DNA of 64,000 nt from Bolinopsis microptera (GCF_026151205.1 NC_087072.1:22399603-22463602), one strand, 5' to 3'; numbered from the stretch's first letter, positions 1 through 25,145 are shown. Translations and numbers: made by a program. Notes: a model not told the origin generated them from the letters alone.

Positions 1-489
1 CAAAGTTCTTAACAAGGGATAGTTAAAAAACAACGCCCAAGTCTAATCTTTCCCTAAAAGAAAAAACTAAATATCAAAAACTTCATTGTAATTTCTGCCA
101 AGATCTCTTGTCAATACATAAGCTAAATTACGGAGATAATGCAGATCAAATATATTTAAGTTCAATATTCAAACGAACGTTTGAGTTCAATATTCAAACG
201 AACGAATTTAACGAGTGATTTTGATTATATTGTCCTAATCACACAACAGGGGAGTGACATTATTATACATATATATTGTACATCTGCAGAACATCGGACC
301 AGAAACTCAAGTGTTTGATCAGTGATCAAAATAACAGTCTAGTTGCATTATATTATACAAATAAAAGTAGAAAAGGTAAAACTTTGTGACCCAAAAGATT
401 AAAATCTCCATACCACTACGCCACTAACACCAAATGTACTGTAATACATACTGTAATGATACGTAATAATATATAAATAATATCCATAC
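1..489. other. PTPN4-like intron, left edge of window
   Basis: AT-rich intronic sequence. The only structure seen is a 24-bp direct duplication (about 158-205) containing TTCAATATTCAAACGAACG. No further coding exon of the phosphatase gene was found here. Confidence 0.5.
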
Positions 490-14674
<14,185 letters not shown>

Positions 14675-14678
14675 CTTC

Positions 14679-15408
14679 CTGTCAATTTACATAGCACATC
14701 TGAGAAATAACAATCTTCATCTCTGGAAGCAATAATCGATCAAATTGTAACAATAGCATACTGATTTATTAGAGAAACAGGTTCAGACCACCTCCCGGCC
14801 TGGTTCACCAGCGCAGCTCAATCTACAAGTGTATTCAATTGTACACTTGGACCTGAACCCAGAAGCTAACCGAACCTGCACCAAAATTGAACACAGTAAG
14901 GCAATACCAGACCAGTGAAATTGCGTATTATATATATTTTAGAACCCCCTATGTAAGCTTATATACAAAAAGTTATTGCATAGAAATATAGGACCTTCTC
15001 CTATACTAGGAGATCAGGCTCGAATAGGACAGTCAATGAGCAATGAGTTGAGATACTTGAATTATATCCTTGCTAACAATTTCTACCTTAGTACAGAGTG
15101 TAGGGACTTTTGAAATAAAAACCCTGCTCATGAAATCAATTCAGGAGGCCACCTATAGAGTACATAATGTCTTAGATAATCCCTGTGGTCGAGTCTCAAA
15201 TGAGGGGGACCTCACCGAAAAAAATGTTTAGGGTGCCCATCACTACACCCACTGGATGATGATCATGTCAATAGTCTCGATTAGATTTGATTTTATTTCC
15301 AGACTGAAGTAACCACAAGGGCTTGAACATAAAACCTTCTGATTAAAACCTATGAAAGCGAAAACTATCCTAACAAGCCCCCTTATTAAGACAAACTAAG
15401 CATTAACT
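14679..15408. other. Upstream flank of the PTPN4-like first coding exon
   Basis: No exon recognised. Expected to hold the 5' UTR exon and promoter of the minus-strand gene, but no core promoter motif can be defended by eye. Confidence 0.35.
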
Positions 15409-15800
15409 TTGTTGCCAGTTTTAGAGGTATGTCATGATGTAAAATTTGAACCCCGGCTACAGAAGGTAAACGAGGGTGAATGTCTCAACCCAAAGACTAT
15501 AACAGGTGACCAAGTTCGGCTTGACGTATCTGCTAGAGGAGTTTGGACTCCACTTGATAAGACCTTTCTTGACAATATGGTTTCATACCCCAATTGCTTA
15601 TCAAACAGGACAAAGAATCTTCAAGAAGTATATGAAGAGAACGAGAAGGAGGATGAGTACTTAAAGAGTGTTTAATGTGGAGAAGGCAACCTTCACCCCA
15701 GCTGTATTTCTCACATCTGGAGGATAGATGATATCTATTTCTCAGGATTTACGATTGTGCTCTGCCAATTGCATCACTTGATTTAATTGAATGTATATAT
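15409..15800 (+). pseudogene. Retroelement C-terminal module, fragment A
   Basis: The frame 15409-15675 encodes VRLDVSARGVW followed by an FFD-like block (TFLDNMVSYPN) and ENEKEDEYLKSV. After the stop at 15673-15675 a shifted frame continues as NVEKATFTPAVFLTSGG (to about 15722). The same block order occurs in fragment B at 23168-23964, and I recognise it as a recurring C-terminal module of invertebrate reverse-transcriptase ORFs, probably nuclease-like; no enzymatic function is shown here. The copy is frameshifted. Its 3' sequence (15719-15790, containing GATAGATGATATCTATT) recurs at 25078-25145 and partly inverted at 22976-23030. Confidence 0.65.
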
Positions 15801-16108
15801 TGATTGAATGACCCGTTTAAAATAAAATGAACAGGCTTTAAGTTTTTGACATGGCAGATAACACTCTGTCAAATGATCAGGAAACCGTCGCTTTAATTTT
15901 ATGCTTAAGTTTGATTGACGATGCCAATCCTTCCCGCTAGTATATTGCAATCAATGTGAAAAAATGCCAACTACCAATTGGAAAGAAGTGACGTATGTGC
16001 TACAAGAGCCGCGCGCTGAGTTAGATTATAAAATTTGATTATTTGATTGTAACGTTGCATAAACGCGCCTACTTGCTCGTTTTAGAAGGTTCAATTATGC
16101 CAGGCTCG

Positions 16109-16465
16109 TTGACGGGTGATACTAGTAAAATATCTGTTCCATATATTGGAACAGGACCGTCGACGAGTCCAACTCGGCGCGCGTCCTGGTAGGTTGTAAA
16201 CCCACAACAGGCTCGCTATGTTTATGAACATAATAGCCTGGGATCCCCCAGGAAAACCAAGACGCGAGCCAAGTTGGACTGATCGTCGACAGTCAATATT
16301 TGGACCGCCAAATACCATTTATAATTAACAGTGGGTTTGCTATAAAAGATTTCGCAAATTTTGCATTGTTCATTGTAGGTTTACAACCTACCAGGACGCG
16401 CGCCGAGTTGGACTCGTCGACGGTCCTGTAAATGGAACAGATATTTTACGAGTATCACCCGTTAA
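16109..16465. mobile_element. MITE with ~95-bp inverted repeats
   Basis: The left arm begins TTGACGGGTGATACTAGTAA and returns inverted at 16375-16465. The arms include a GC-rich core with GTCGACGAGTCCAACTCGGC. The loop contains TTTATGAACATAATAGCCTG, which also occurs at 22928. The TTGACGG terminus is shared with the small MITE at 23251 and 23644. No target-site duplication was found. Confidence 0.75.
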
Positions 16466-16938
16466 CATTGTTCATTGCATTATTGTAGCGCGATGCACTA
16501 TTGGGCCGCGTCGCGCATCAAATAATTCTTCTCGTAGATCGGCAAATTAATGCATCATTGGCCCTCACAGAGCTGCAAAGGATTGACATCGTGAATCAAG
16601 TTTATTATAGTGTACCATGGATTTGGTCCATGCACCATGACCATTGATTACTTTTCTTTTTTACTATTTCATATTTCATATTTCGTCGTGAAATAAAAAC
16701 TGTTTGAGCTAAGAATGTAAAAATTTGGGTGCACTTCGTGCGCGGCGGGTCATACAACGTATGACAACCAGTGCCAACAGTCCATTAATAATCCCATCAG
16801 AAGCTACCAGGCGGCTTTGTGCAATAACAAGCGTGTTAGAGAGATGATATCTTATTTATATATTTTTAATTTATAAAGATATAAGGTTACTGGGCGGCGC
16901 TCAGCCTGTCATTCCGCCGAATCTTTATTCGGTGTCCT

Positions 16939-17112
16939 GGTCACGTCTTCTCAGATGCTTCCATACAGATTGTTGATTATGTTGATTCTGACATGTCCAC
17001 CGATGTCAAAAATGATTTACTTCTTCTGGAGGATTACTGGATAGAGAAGCTTGGGACAGCATTCCCTCTTGGTCTTAATGACAAGAAGAAAGGAACGGGC
17101 AACATCTCCTAA
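16939..17112 (+). pseudogene. GIY-YIG-like nuclease C-terminal remnant of the Penelope-like element
   Basis: In the same frame as the reverse transcriptase ORF, a 57-codon stretch reads GHVFSDASIQIVDYV, then LLLEDYWIEKLGTAFPLGLN. It ends at an in-frame TAA (17110-17112), ten bases before the next ATG. The EDYWIEKL-T--PLGLN pattern is typical of the end of GIY-YIG domains carried by Penelope-like elements. An N-terminal position relative to the RT is the arrangement described for Naiad/Chlamys-type elements. The catalytic GIY and YIG strands themselves were not found upstream. Confidence 0.6.
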
Positions 17113-17690
17113 GATCGGGTTATGAATTATTTTAGTGGACAGATTGCTCGATACAAACGTGGCAGAGGGAATGGAAAGAAGAAAGTTCAGCCTAAGAAGT
17201 CTCTGGATACCATAGAGTCTGATATTAACAGGCTGAAAGATAACATCTCTTCAGAACATTCCATATACAAAACATTAAAATGTTATAGCTTATCAGATTT
17301 AGACACTCTCTACTCTTTGAGTCAAAATAATTCAGGATTGATTTACAACGTATGTTCCTCTTTCTGTTCAACATTTTCCCCCAAATACCATCAGAACAAA
17401 TCTGAATCCAGTAATAGAGAATTTATAATTGTTCCATTTAATTGCAAATTCATTGATAATCTTAACCTAAAATCTATTTTCTCTGACACTTCAGTCATTG
17501 ATTTGCTTCCCATTTTGATTCAGTCTTTTACACCATTACAGATTTATTATGAGTATAATGATCCTATAAGTCTTTCTGGGGGGGGGGGGGGGGGGGGGTC
17601 AACCTCATTTTACCTCATTTTACCTCATCCCAATTTTGCCTTTTTTGGCTGGCCTCATGAGGTAAAATGAGGTAAATTTCGGCAAAAATT

Positions 17691-19318
17691 TTTAACAGGT
17701 AAAATTCTCTAAATCGTCAATTTAGTCACGAAGGAGTATGGAAGGAGTTCTAAATGTGTGCTCCTCCAATATAAAGAGTAGGAAATGGTTAACTTTAGTC
17801 GAGGTCTCAGGTCTCTACAATGTCGGGAAGTTCCTGCAGGAATTTGCGCATTGCGCTTGAAGCGCAAGATTCACAGCGCCAAAAGCGAAGGTCGTAGAGA
17901 CATGAGACCTTGACTAAAGTTAACCATTTCATACCATTGCTATATGAGTATGCCACTTTCAGAGTCCTGAACACTCTCCCATATCTCTTAATCGTCAATT
18001 ATATGAATTTTACCTGTTAAAATATATCATCTTTTACTGATATCAATTTAGTTTAACACTGTTAGTTTTAAAAAAGAAAATAATACTTCACACCAAACCA
18101 ACACACAATATGAGAATATAAAGAGGAAGGTTTTCTTGGAGACCTGGACCATCAAAATAGTGTACATTGCTGCTGTCATTGCATTGTCAAGACTCCAGAA
18201 TAAGAGGGTCTAGTTGTGGGATTATGCTGGATAACAGATATGATAAGTGGTAACATCCTACAAAAGAATGTTAGCTTACTAAGGAATTTTCCTCTTATTG
18301 AATCATACAGGAAGTTAACTAAGTTCCTCCTAGTCCTAAGCACTATCTTGTTTCAGAGGGAATGAGTGATTTAAAAAGATGAGGCCAAAGAGTTAGTTGT
18401 GAAGAAGGCATTTGTACTCTGTAATTTCTAAGCTTATTTTTTTCGATATTTATAGCTATTTACTGATCTTGTTTTGACGTATCAGCAAGAGATCACTGGA
18501 CCTCGTTAGTTGTTAGTCATGTTATGCTGATCCAGTTAGTGACGAGCTATGAAGTAATTATTCGACCTCATTTAATACTTACCTATCAATGACGAGCTAT
18601 GAAGTAATCAGTGGATCTCGTCAATGCTCATCCTGTCCGGACTGTCAGTGACGAGTTATGAAGAAATAAATGAAGACCTCATTAATTCCTTGTTCCAAGA
18701 AGATATTCCTCAGGTAACAACCCCTTCTGGCTTGCTTCTGAACATAATATGAAGATTCGAAAACCTAGTCAACCTAAATTGGAACTTGTTGACTGCATTG
18801 GAAAATGGAGAACAATCGAGAAATGAAAATCAGTGCCAGGATATAATCAAAGTTGAATTCGGAATCCAAGGAAAACCTTCCTTTTTTTATATTATCATAT
18901 TGTGCGTTAGTTTGGTGTGAAGTAATACGTTCTTTTTTAAAACTAACAGTGTTTTAAACTAAATTGATATCAGTTAAAGATGATATATTTTAACAGGTAA
19001 AATTCATATAATTGACGATTAAGAGCTGTAGGAGTGTGTTCAGGACTCTGAAAGTGGCATACTCTGATAGCAATGGTATGAAATGGTTAACTTTAGTCAA
19101 GGTCTCATGTCTCTACGACCTTCGCTTTTGGCGCAGTGGATCTTGCGCTTCAGCGCAATGCGCAAATTCCTGCAGGAACTTCCCGACATTGTAGAGACCT
19201 GAAACCTCGACTAAAGTTAACCATTTCCTACTGTTTATATTAGAGGAGCACACATTTAGAACTCCTTCATAACTCCTTCGTGACTAACTTGACGATTTAG
19301 ATAATTTTACCTGTTAAA
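17691..19318. mobile_element. Nested foldback element with ~420-bp inverted repeats
   Basis: The left arm (17691-18110) begins TTAACAGGTAAAATT and is matched inverted by 18895-19318. Each arm holds a smaller inverted repeat (GAAATGGTTAACTTTAGTC against GACTAAAGTTAACCATTTC) enclosing GCGCATTGCGC. Frames inside the arms (17807-17998 minus, 19012-19194 plus) mirror each other and are not genes. Confidence 0.88.
18480..18690. repeat. Imperfect tandem repeat, about 3 units
   Basis: GTGACGAGCTATGAAGTAAT-like words recur at about 18538, 18590 and 18649, spaced 52-59 bp, each followed by a CCTCATTAAT or CTCGTCAAT segment. They lie in the loop of the foldback element. Confidence 0.6.
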
Positions 19319-21503
19319 AATTGGTGAAAAATATGGGCGTGGCCCAAGTCAGTATTATACGAAACCGTAGACACACAAAATTTTTGGTTGTTCCTGATCC
19401 TATAGAGCAACTAATTAGAGGTGATATCTAATTATTTGAACGAAAAGTGGTTTTGTGAACCGCCCTTTATTCTACAGCGAATCATGAACACTGAACATGT
19501 TCATAAGAACTTAGAATTGTATGAAGTATGAGTTTATATGAGTAATTTATTATGAAATGACCTTTCACTATGCAATTTCGATTAAATTCATGTAGATATC
19601 CAATTCAGTTCCATGCACAACTGTTGTTTACATTTGGTCTAGTTAGACACAATTTGTTTCAGAGTGACTCGATAATCGCAATATCAAACTAAGATATTAT
19701 TTAAATGGTCCATGTCATGCAATGCGGAAATATCCCCATAAATTGGCAACTGCCAAAGTGACACTAAAGTTATTGCTAATTCCTTTAAAAAACTTAGCAA
19801 GTGCTATTAACAATTTCCTAATGGATCATGGAAATTGAAATGTTCAATTTTCTTTAATAATAATTATAATGCGAAGTTTTAATTACCCCAAGTTTGGAGA
19901 GTAAGTAGGTTAAACTGGGAATGCCCCTTCCCAGGGACCACATCACCCCTAATAAACCATTAAATATCATGGGAGACCATGCACAGCCTCGAATTATAGT
20001 AGAGATGACTTCGAATAAACCTTTTTTGTCTCTAAAAAAAGGCTTAGAAAACTAGATTTATTTACCTCATTTTACCTCATTTTACCTCATCCCAATTTTG
20101 CCTTTTTTGGCTGGCCTCATGAGGTAAAATGAGGTTGACCCCCCCCCCCCTTTCTATTTGTAACTATGCTTCATTCTTAAAGAAACTTTCTATTTCTGAT
20201 ATTAAATCTATTTTAGGTAGTCCATGCGATTGTCACTCCTCCCCTTTCAATTATCCTCCTCATGGACATGTAGTTACTGGTAATTTAGATATTGTTGATA
20301 ATGTTGAACTTAGGGAAGTACTTTCCTACGGTTGTAAATACAGAATTCCCACATTTAAATCTCCAGATGAGATATATATGTCAGTTACCGAAGCTGTCGA
20401 TAAATTTATAAAATCAAAAAGTAGAAAGTACTGTCAAAAAGAAGTAAAGTTCAGCGATTGGAAGGAAAAAGTGTTATCAATAGTTTCCAATCGTATTGAA
20501 TATTACAAGAAAAACTTTCCTGAAACATTTGAAATAAAAGAAAACACACTGGAAAAAGATGATGTTAAAAGAAGTCTTAAATTATTGAAAAGTAAATACA
20601 TTATTTGTAGTATCGACAAAGCTTCTGGTAATTTTTCATTTATTTGTAAAAAGTTTTATGTAAAAACTCTTGTCAATGAAATGGGTTTTGATCCTAATAC
20701 TCTAGAATGTATAGGTAATGATACATATAAACCCTGTAGCGAAGACGAGACTCATTATGTCAATAAAATATCTGAGAGTCTAAAGGAGAGATTTAATGTA
20801 CAAGTTGAAGATAAAAACTTGCGACTAGCACGCATCTTCTGGAACCCTAAGCTTCATAAGAACCCTTACAAGGCGAGGTTCATTGCAGGTGCCCGTTTTT
20901 GCGTTACGAAACAACTTAACGTCCAAGTTAACTGTTGTCTGAAACTTTTGAGGAAATACTTCAAGAAATACTGCGAGGCAATCTACAACAACAGCGGTAT
21001 AAACATGTTTTGGAGCATAGATTCCTCAAGTGAATTCCTTGAAGCTATCAAAAATAGCGATGTTTATAATATACAAGTATATGATTTTACTACTCTTTAT
21101 ACCAGATTAGACTTGATTGAAGTAGAGAATATGATTAATGAAGTTGTTGATTTAATATTTTCAGACCGTAATAGATATATTTGTATTTCTAAAAGAGACA
21201 GTAATACATGTTTCTTTTCCAATAAAACCTATGATTCTCATGCCTGCTTTAGTCAAGATGACCTAAAAGAGGCTGTTAAATTTATTATTTATTTAAACAC
21301 TTATGTCGTCTTCGGTGGGATTGTATTCATACAAACCAAGGGTATTCCTATGGGTGGAAATTCAAGTTCCCCTATAGCTGATCTCACTGTTGGCAAAAAG
21401 GAATTTAATTATATGAAACGTTTACTTCAGGAAAAGAAAATGGGATTAGCAAAGATATTATCCAATAATAAACGATATGTTGACGATTTATCTATTATTA
21501 ACT

Positions 21504-21922
21504 CAATTAAACAAATAATCAATTAAACAAATAATCAAAGTTTTAGCAAATTTTACAGCATAAAATTTAAACAAATGAAAACATATAATGCTCTTAGTGG
21601 TAAATGGCCGTTTGTTCTGAGCTGTATGATTTTTTGACAATCAACTAGCGGGGCAAGGAATGTACTGGCTGGTAGCTTTTGTACACACCAAAACGCTAGT
21701 CTGGTTGATTAATGACCAAATTAGAGGCGTTGATAGGAAGGCATTATAATTTGTGGGTGTAAGAGGGAATATTTGGCATGCATTATTCTAGCAGCTATTT
21801 TGTAACAAATGGTCTTTACGATTATTAAGGACGGTAGGTATTTTTGGTGTTCAATGGGGGCCGGGGGTTTAAATTTAAGGGAGAAAAAGAAATGAATATT
21901 GGGTTATAATATAATATAAACT
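21504..21922. mobile_element. 0.4-kb insert between RT motif C and the downstream block
   Basis: The RT frame breaks after DDLSIIN and resumes as YLYFHKLINDIYP. The flanks read TATTAACT and TATAAACT, a possible 8-bp target duplication with one mismatch. The insert contains TAGCGGGGCAAGGAATG and TTTTGTACACACCA, both shared with 24250-24600. It is therefore a dispersed repeat, SINE- or MITE-like, without coding capacity. Confidence 0.7.
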
Positions 21923-22975
21923 ACCTTTACTTTCATAAATTGATTAATGATATTTATCCTAATTCATTGGAGATGGAGCGAGCTGGTTCCAATAATAAAA
22001 TCATTAACTACCTTGATTTAAATATTAATATTTCCACAGAAGGACTAGAAATATCAGTGTATAACAAAACTGATGATTTTAATTTTCATGTTGTATCCCT
22101 TACATTTCCTCACAGTAACATCCCAACCGAGGTTGGCTACAACGTTTTTTCAAGTCAAGTTCTTAGATATGGTAATGTTTGCACTAGATTGGATATCTTT
22201 ACCTCCCATCTTCACAAAATATTCAAAATTCTAATTGATAGAGGATATAGCCGTGATAGACTGATTAAAGGCATTAAACGTTGTCTGAGGAAATATGATA
22301 ACGTTTTCAGGAAGTTCGGTATTCTAGATGACCGTAACATTATTAAAGAACTCCCCTGATATCTTTTGATTTATTGAAACACGGGTACTTACTCTGCTAA
22401 ACTGAACAAATTCTGAAACTTAGGTGAATAAGTGTACAACGTGCTAAACCGAAGTTCAGACTGACCAGTGAAAATGGGCGAGCGTACCAAGTGTCATTTT
22501 AATTAGAAGTTTTAGTCAGTGATTTATTATTGAAGCTTGTAATTACAATATCTAATGCTCCTATGAATACTTTAATTAATTGTTTGTCCCGTTATTCTTT
22601 TTCCTTCCTCTTTTCCTTGTCATCCCCTTTAGTTTTAAGATTCTTGCTATAAATGGCTACAGCTAACACTATTAATGCTAAGTACCAAACAACAAGTGGG
22701 AGGTGGATCGTTGGTACCATTAAATTGATTTAACACCGCAATTCCAGTCGCAAGCCTGGGACCACTACTAGCATAGTCACAACATCTACAAAGCTGCCAT
22801 ATAGCCTGACTGACAATTTTCTCGACTGACTGACAATGTTTCTTCTTTTTCCCCATTTAGAATACAAAGATTAGTACATTTTAGCTTATGATTAATATTA
22901 TATTTTTACCTATAGTTTACCTAGATTTATGAACATAATAGCCTGGGGTCCCCAGGTAAGATATAAGGTCATAAT

Positions 22976-23165
22976 TCAAACAATATATACATTCAATTAA
23001 ATCAAGTGATGCAATTGGCAGAGGGAGGGAGATGATCTGACCGTAGCGCTCAAAGAAGTCTAGGTACTTTGAAATAAGCACAAACAAGTTTAAGTTTAGG
23101 AAAAGGATGTGGAATATACCTTTTATGATGATAAAGATACCGAATACGTTTTTCCTTGTTAGTGA
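22976..23165 (-). repeat. Retroelement 3'-end fragment, inverted
   Basis: TTCAATTAAATCAAGTGATG with the following GCAATTGGCAGAG is the reverse complement of sequence at 15760-15800 downstream of fragment A. It abuts a TTATGAACATAATAGCCTGG block shared with the MITE at 16109. This appears to be a truncated element end. Confidence 0.55.
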
Positions 23166-23250
23166 ACAGGTTCTGCAATTGTGGAGCTAAGAATGATCAC
23201 AATCATATCGTCAACTGTAAGAAAGGGGGGTATGTGAACTACCGTCATAA

Positions 23251-23371
23251 TTGACGGATGTTACTCGTCTAAGTTTCTTCGAAGTAGCGCGCGCCGCTTC
23301 CTTCTCGAAATGGCCCGACGGCAAGTGCTACGAAGTAGCGCGCGCCGGGCCAGATCATTAACAATGGTCAA
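23251..23371 (+). mobile_element. 121-bp MITE, copy 1, with 9-bp target duplication
   Basis: Starts TTGACGGATGTTACTCG and ends ATTAACAATGGTCAA, with a GC-rich centre holding GAAGTAGCGCGCGCCG twice. CCGTCATAA stands on both sides (23242-23250 and 23372-23380). Removing the element restores the retroelement reading frame. Confidence 0.88.
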
Positions 23372-23643
23372 CCGTCATAACAATGTGAGAGACTTGGTGA
23401 CCAAGGATGTAAGGATTGAGCCCCTGTTAACACCTATAGAATCAGCCAACTTCCAACGAAAGGGCAACAATGCTGATAAAGCTAGGCTCGATATATCAGC
23501 AAGAGGAGTGTGGAGCACATTCGAGAGGCCAGGACTTTCTTTGACGTGCGCATTTTCAATCCCAAATCGCCAACATATCAAGGAAAAACCATGCCACAGC
23601 TCTACACTCTGCACGAGAATGAGAAAAAGAACCAGTACATGAA

Positions 23644-23767
23644 TTGACCATTGTTAATGGTCTGACCCGGCGCGCGCTACTTCGTAGCACTTGCCATCGC
23701 GCCGCTTTCGAGAAGAAAGCGGCCCGCGCGCTACTTCGAGGAAATTTAGACGAGTAACATCCGTCAA
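23644..23767 (-). mobile_element. 124-bp MITE, copy 2, opposite orientation, with 9-bp target duplication
   Basis: The reverse complement of copy 1, starting TTGACCATTGTTAAT and ending GTAACATCCGTCAA. GTACATGAA flanks both sides (23635-23643 and 23768-23776). A 9-bp duplication in two independent insertions suggests a Mutator-like transposase in trans; that assignment is inference. Confidence 0.88.
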
Positions 23768-24239
23768 GTACATGAACCGAGTGCTACAATTGGAAAAAGG
23801 GTCATTCGTCCCCCTTGTTTCATTAAATTTGTTTCACTATTTACCACTACAGGAGGAATGGCACCTGAGGCCAAGTATTTCATAAGGAGACTTGCTGTGT
23901 TGATAGCCACCAAGACCAAGGAGGACTACAGCCAGGTGATGTGTAACATCAGGACACGTCTCAATGGGCGCGCGCGGCGGCTTTGATGTTAGCGGCTACA
24001 AGCTTGAAGCTAGGCAGTTGCAGAAAAAATGCCGCGCGCGTTCAGCGTGGGGCTTTTCGTTTTTGATTTTACAAATGACAAAGCAACTTTGAATGGTTAT
24101 TAATGGAATTATCTGATATTTATAATTCAATATGTATTGATTCTTCTGTGGAAAATAAAAATTGTATTTTACTTAAAAAAAATTATTATTATCAAACATG
24201 TCAATCTTACAAATGTCAACAATCCTAAAATAATTTAGA

Positions 24240-24740
24240 ACCGAAATGTGATCCTTTTAGCTCATTTTACAAAGTCAAATATTTAAAACAATTAAAATTG
24301 TATAGTGCTCAATTTGTAAATGACTAGTTGATCTTTGCTATTGGAAGTTTGCCAAGGACTGGCAGCTAGCGGGGCAAGGAATGCACGGGCTTAGGGGCTT
24401 TTGTGCACACCAGAACACTAGCTCGGTACATTTTTGGAAACTAGAAGGACTGAAACTAAAATTGTTTTTGATGGAGGTTGAGGCATGTTTTTGAGAGGGA
24501 CTGTATAATAGCTTGTGGTAACAACAGGCCTTTACTTTAATAGGATGAAGTTTTGGTTTTAGGACAGGGAGAAGGCATTGAGAAAATTTGCTCTTTGTTA
24601 ACAAGGCAGAGGATAAGCAATGTTGGTTATAATATGTATCAATATCTAGATCTTCGTTTATCAATTTTCACTAAATATTTTAAAAATTTTAATAGGGAGG
24701 GGAATTCATCAACTTTATTAAGTACCTATCAAAAATAAAT
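24240..24740. repeat. Second copy of the dispersed repeat plus a possible RT scrap
   Basis: Contains TAGCGGGGCAAGGAATG and TTTTGTGCACACCAGAACAC, matching the insert at 21504-21922. A short plus frame (24553-24738) includes NVGYNMYQYLDLRLSIFTKY, weakly like EVGYNVF...RLDIFTSHLHK of the Penelope-like RT. If real, this is a worn fragment of a second RT copy. Confidence 0.5.
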
Positions 24741-25077
24741 CTTATCAATGTAATAGTTCAAAAATCATAAATCATAATCCTAAGTTAAAAACACTTTCTC
24801 ACTACACTGCGCTCACACACGTTAGTAAGGCAAAGGAAAATGCCACCCAGCTAATTTTCAATTTCAAGATAATCATTTTGGATGTGTGGACCCTAGGGTA
24901 GACTTGGTGTCAAAATTTAAATTAGAGCATTCGAAATCTTTGTTTGTCCAATCATGGACATAATGAGGAGTGTGATAGTAGCAGTTAGAGGTGTATGTGG
25001 AAAGGCAAAGAAGGCATGGACCCTACATCCAATTGCAATCTTTCCTTCAACCTGATACCTGAGGGGAAGAGCTACGA

Positions 25078-25145
25078 GGGATAGATGATATCTATTGCTC
25101 AGGATTTACGATTGTGCTCTTGATTTAATTTATTGTATATATATA
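25078..25145 (+). repeat. Retroelement 3'-end copy
   Basis: GATAGATGATATCTATTGCT and the following AGGATTTACGATTGTGCTCT match 15719-15770 downstream of fragment A. This marks another element end, about 1.1 kb after fragment B. Confidence 0.6.

Larger units (their letters stand above)
17578..20150. mobile_element. 2.57-kb insertion with G-run/C-run termini, inside the RT ORF
   Basis: It starts with 21 G (17578-17598) then TCAACCTCATTTTACC, and ends GGTAAAATGAGGTTGA then 12 C (20139-20150). TTTCT (17573-17577) is repeated at 20151-20155; removing the insert and one TTTCT restores the RT frame exactly. An ~85-bp hairpin-forming block (CCTCATTTTACCTC paired with GAGGTAAAATGAGG) stands at both ends in direct orientation. 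No transposase was seen. It contains the foldback element 17691-19318. Confidence 0.85.
17122..22359 (+). pseudogene. Penelope-like (Naiad-type) reverse transcriptase ORF, twice interrupted
   Basis: Three coding blocks, 17122-17577, 20151-21503 and about 21923-22359, form one frame once two inserts are ignored. The first block is basic at its start (KRGRGNGKKK). The second has CDCHSSPFNYPPHGHVVTGN, a PKLHKNPYKARFIAG block, RT motif A (YDFTTLYTRLD, about 21080), motif B (GIPMGGNSSSPIADLTV, about 21340) and motif C (RYVDDL, Asp pair at about 21480). The third has NYLDLNINI, SVYNKTDDFNFHVV, HSNIPTEVGYNVF and a basic C-terminus. Motif order and the HSNIP block match an RT family very common in aquatic invertebrates, which I assign to Naiad-type Penelope-like elements. 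The RT catalytic residues are intact. The copy is dead through its inserts and the upstream stop, not through wear. Confidence 0.75.
23168..23964 (+). pseudogene. Retroelement C-terminal module, fragment B, hit by two MITEs
   Basis: Reading around two small inserts gives a Cys/His cluster (CNCGAKNDHNHIVNCKKGG), then YVNYRHNNVRDL, DVRIEPLL, ARLDISARGVW, FFDVRIFNPKSPTYQGK, LHENEKKNQYMN, QLEKGSFVPLV, TTGGMAPEAKYFIRRLA and DYSQVMCNIRTRL. This is the same block order as fragment A, with an additional zinc-knuckle-like motif. A frameshift lies near 23530 (after TFERP) and another near 23820. I recognise the module as a frequent C-terminal extension of invertebrate RT ORFs. A restriction-like nuclease fold is plausible but not shown. 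Confidence 0.65.

Noticed and set aside
17807-19194. 60-63-codon mirror frames in the foldback arms
   Set aside because: The two are near-identical because the arms are inverted copies, and there is no transposase-like content.
20129-20150. ATG at 20129 as the RT start
   Set aside because: This ATG and the following Pro codons belong to the inserted element's end; the RT sequence resumes at 20151.
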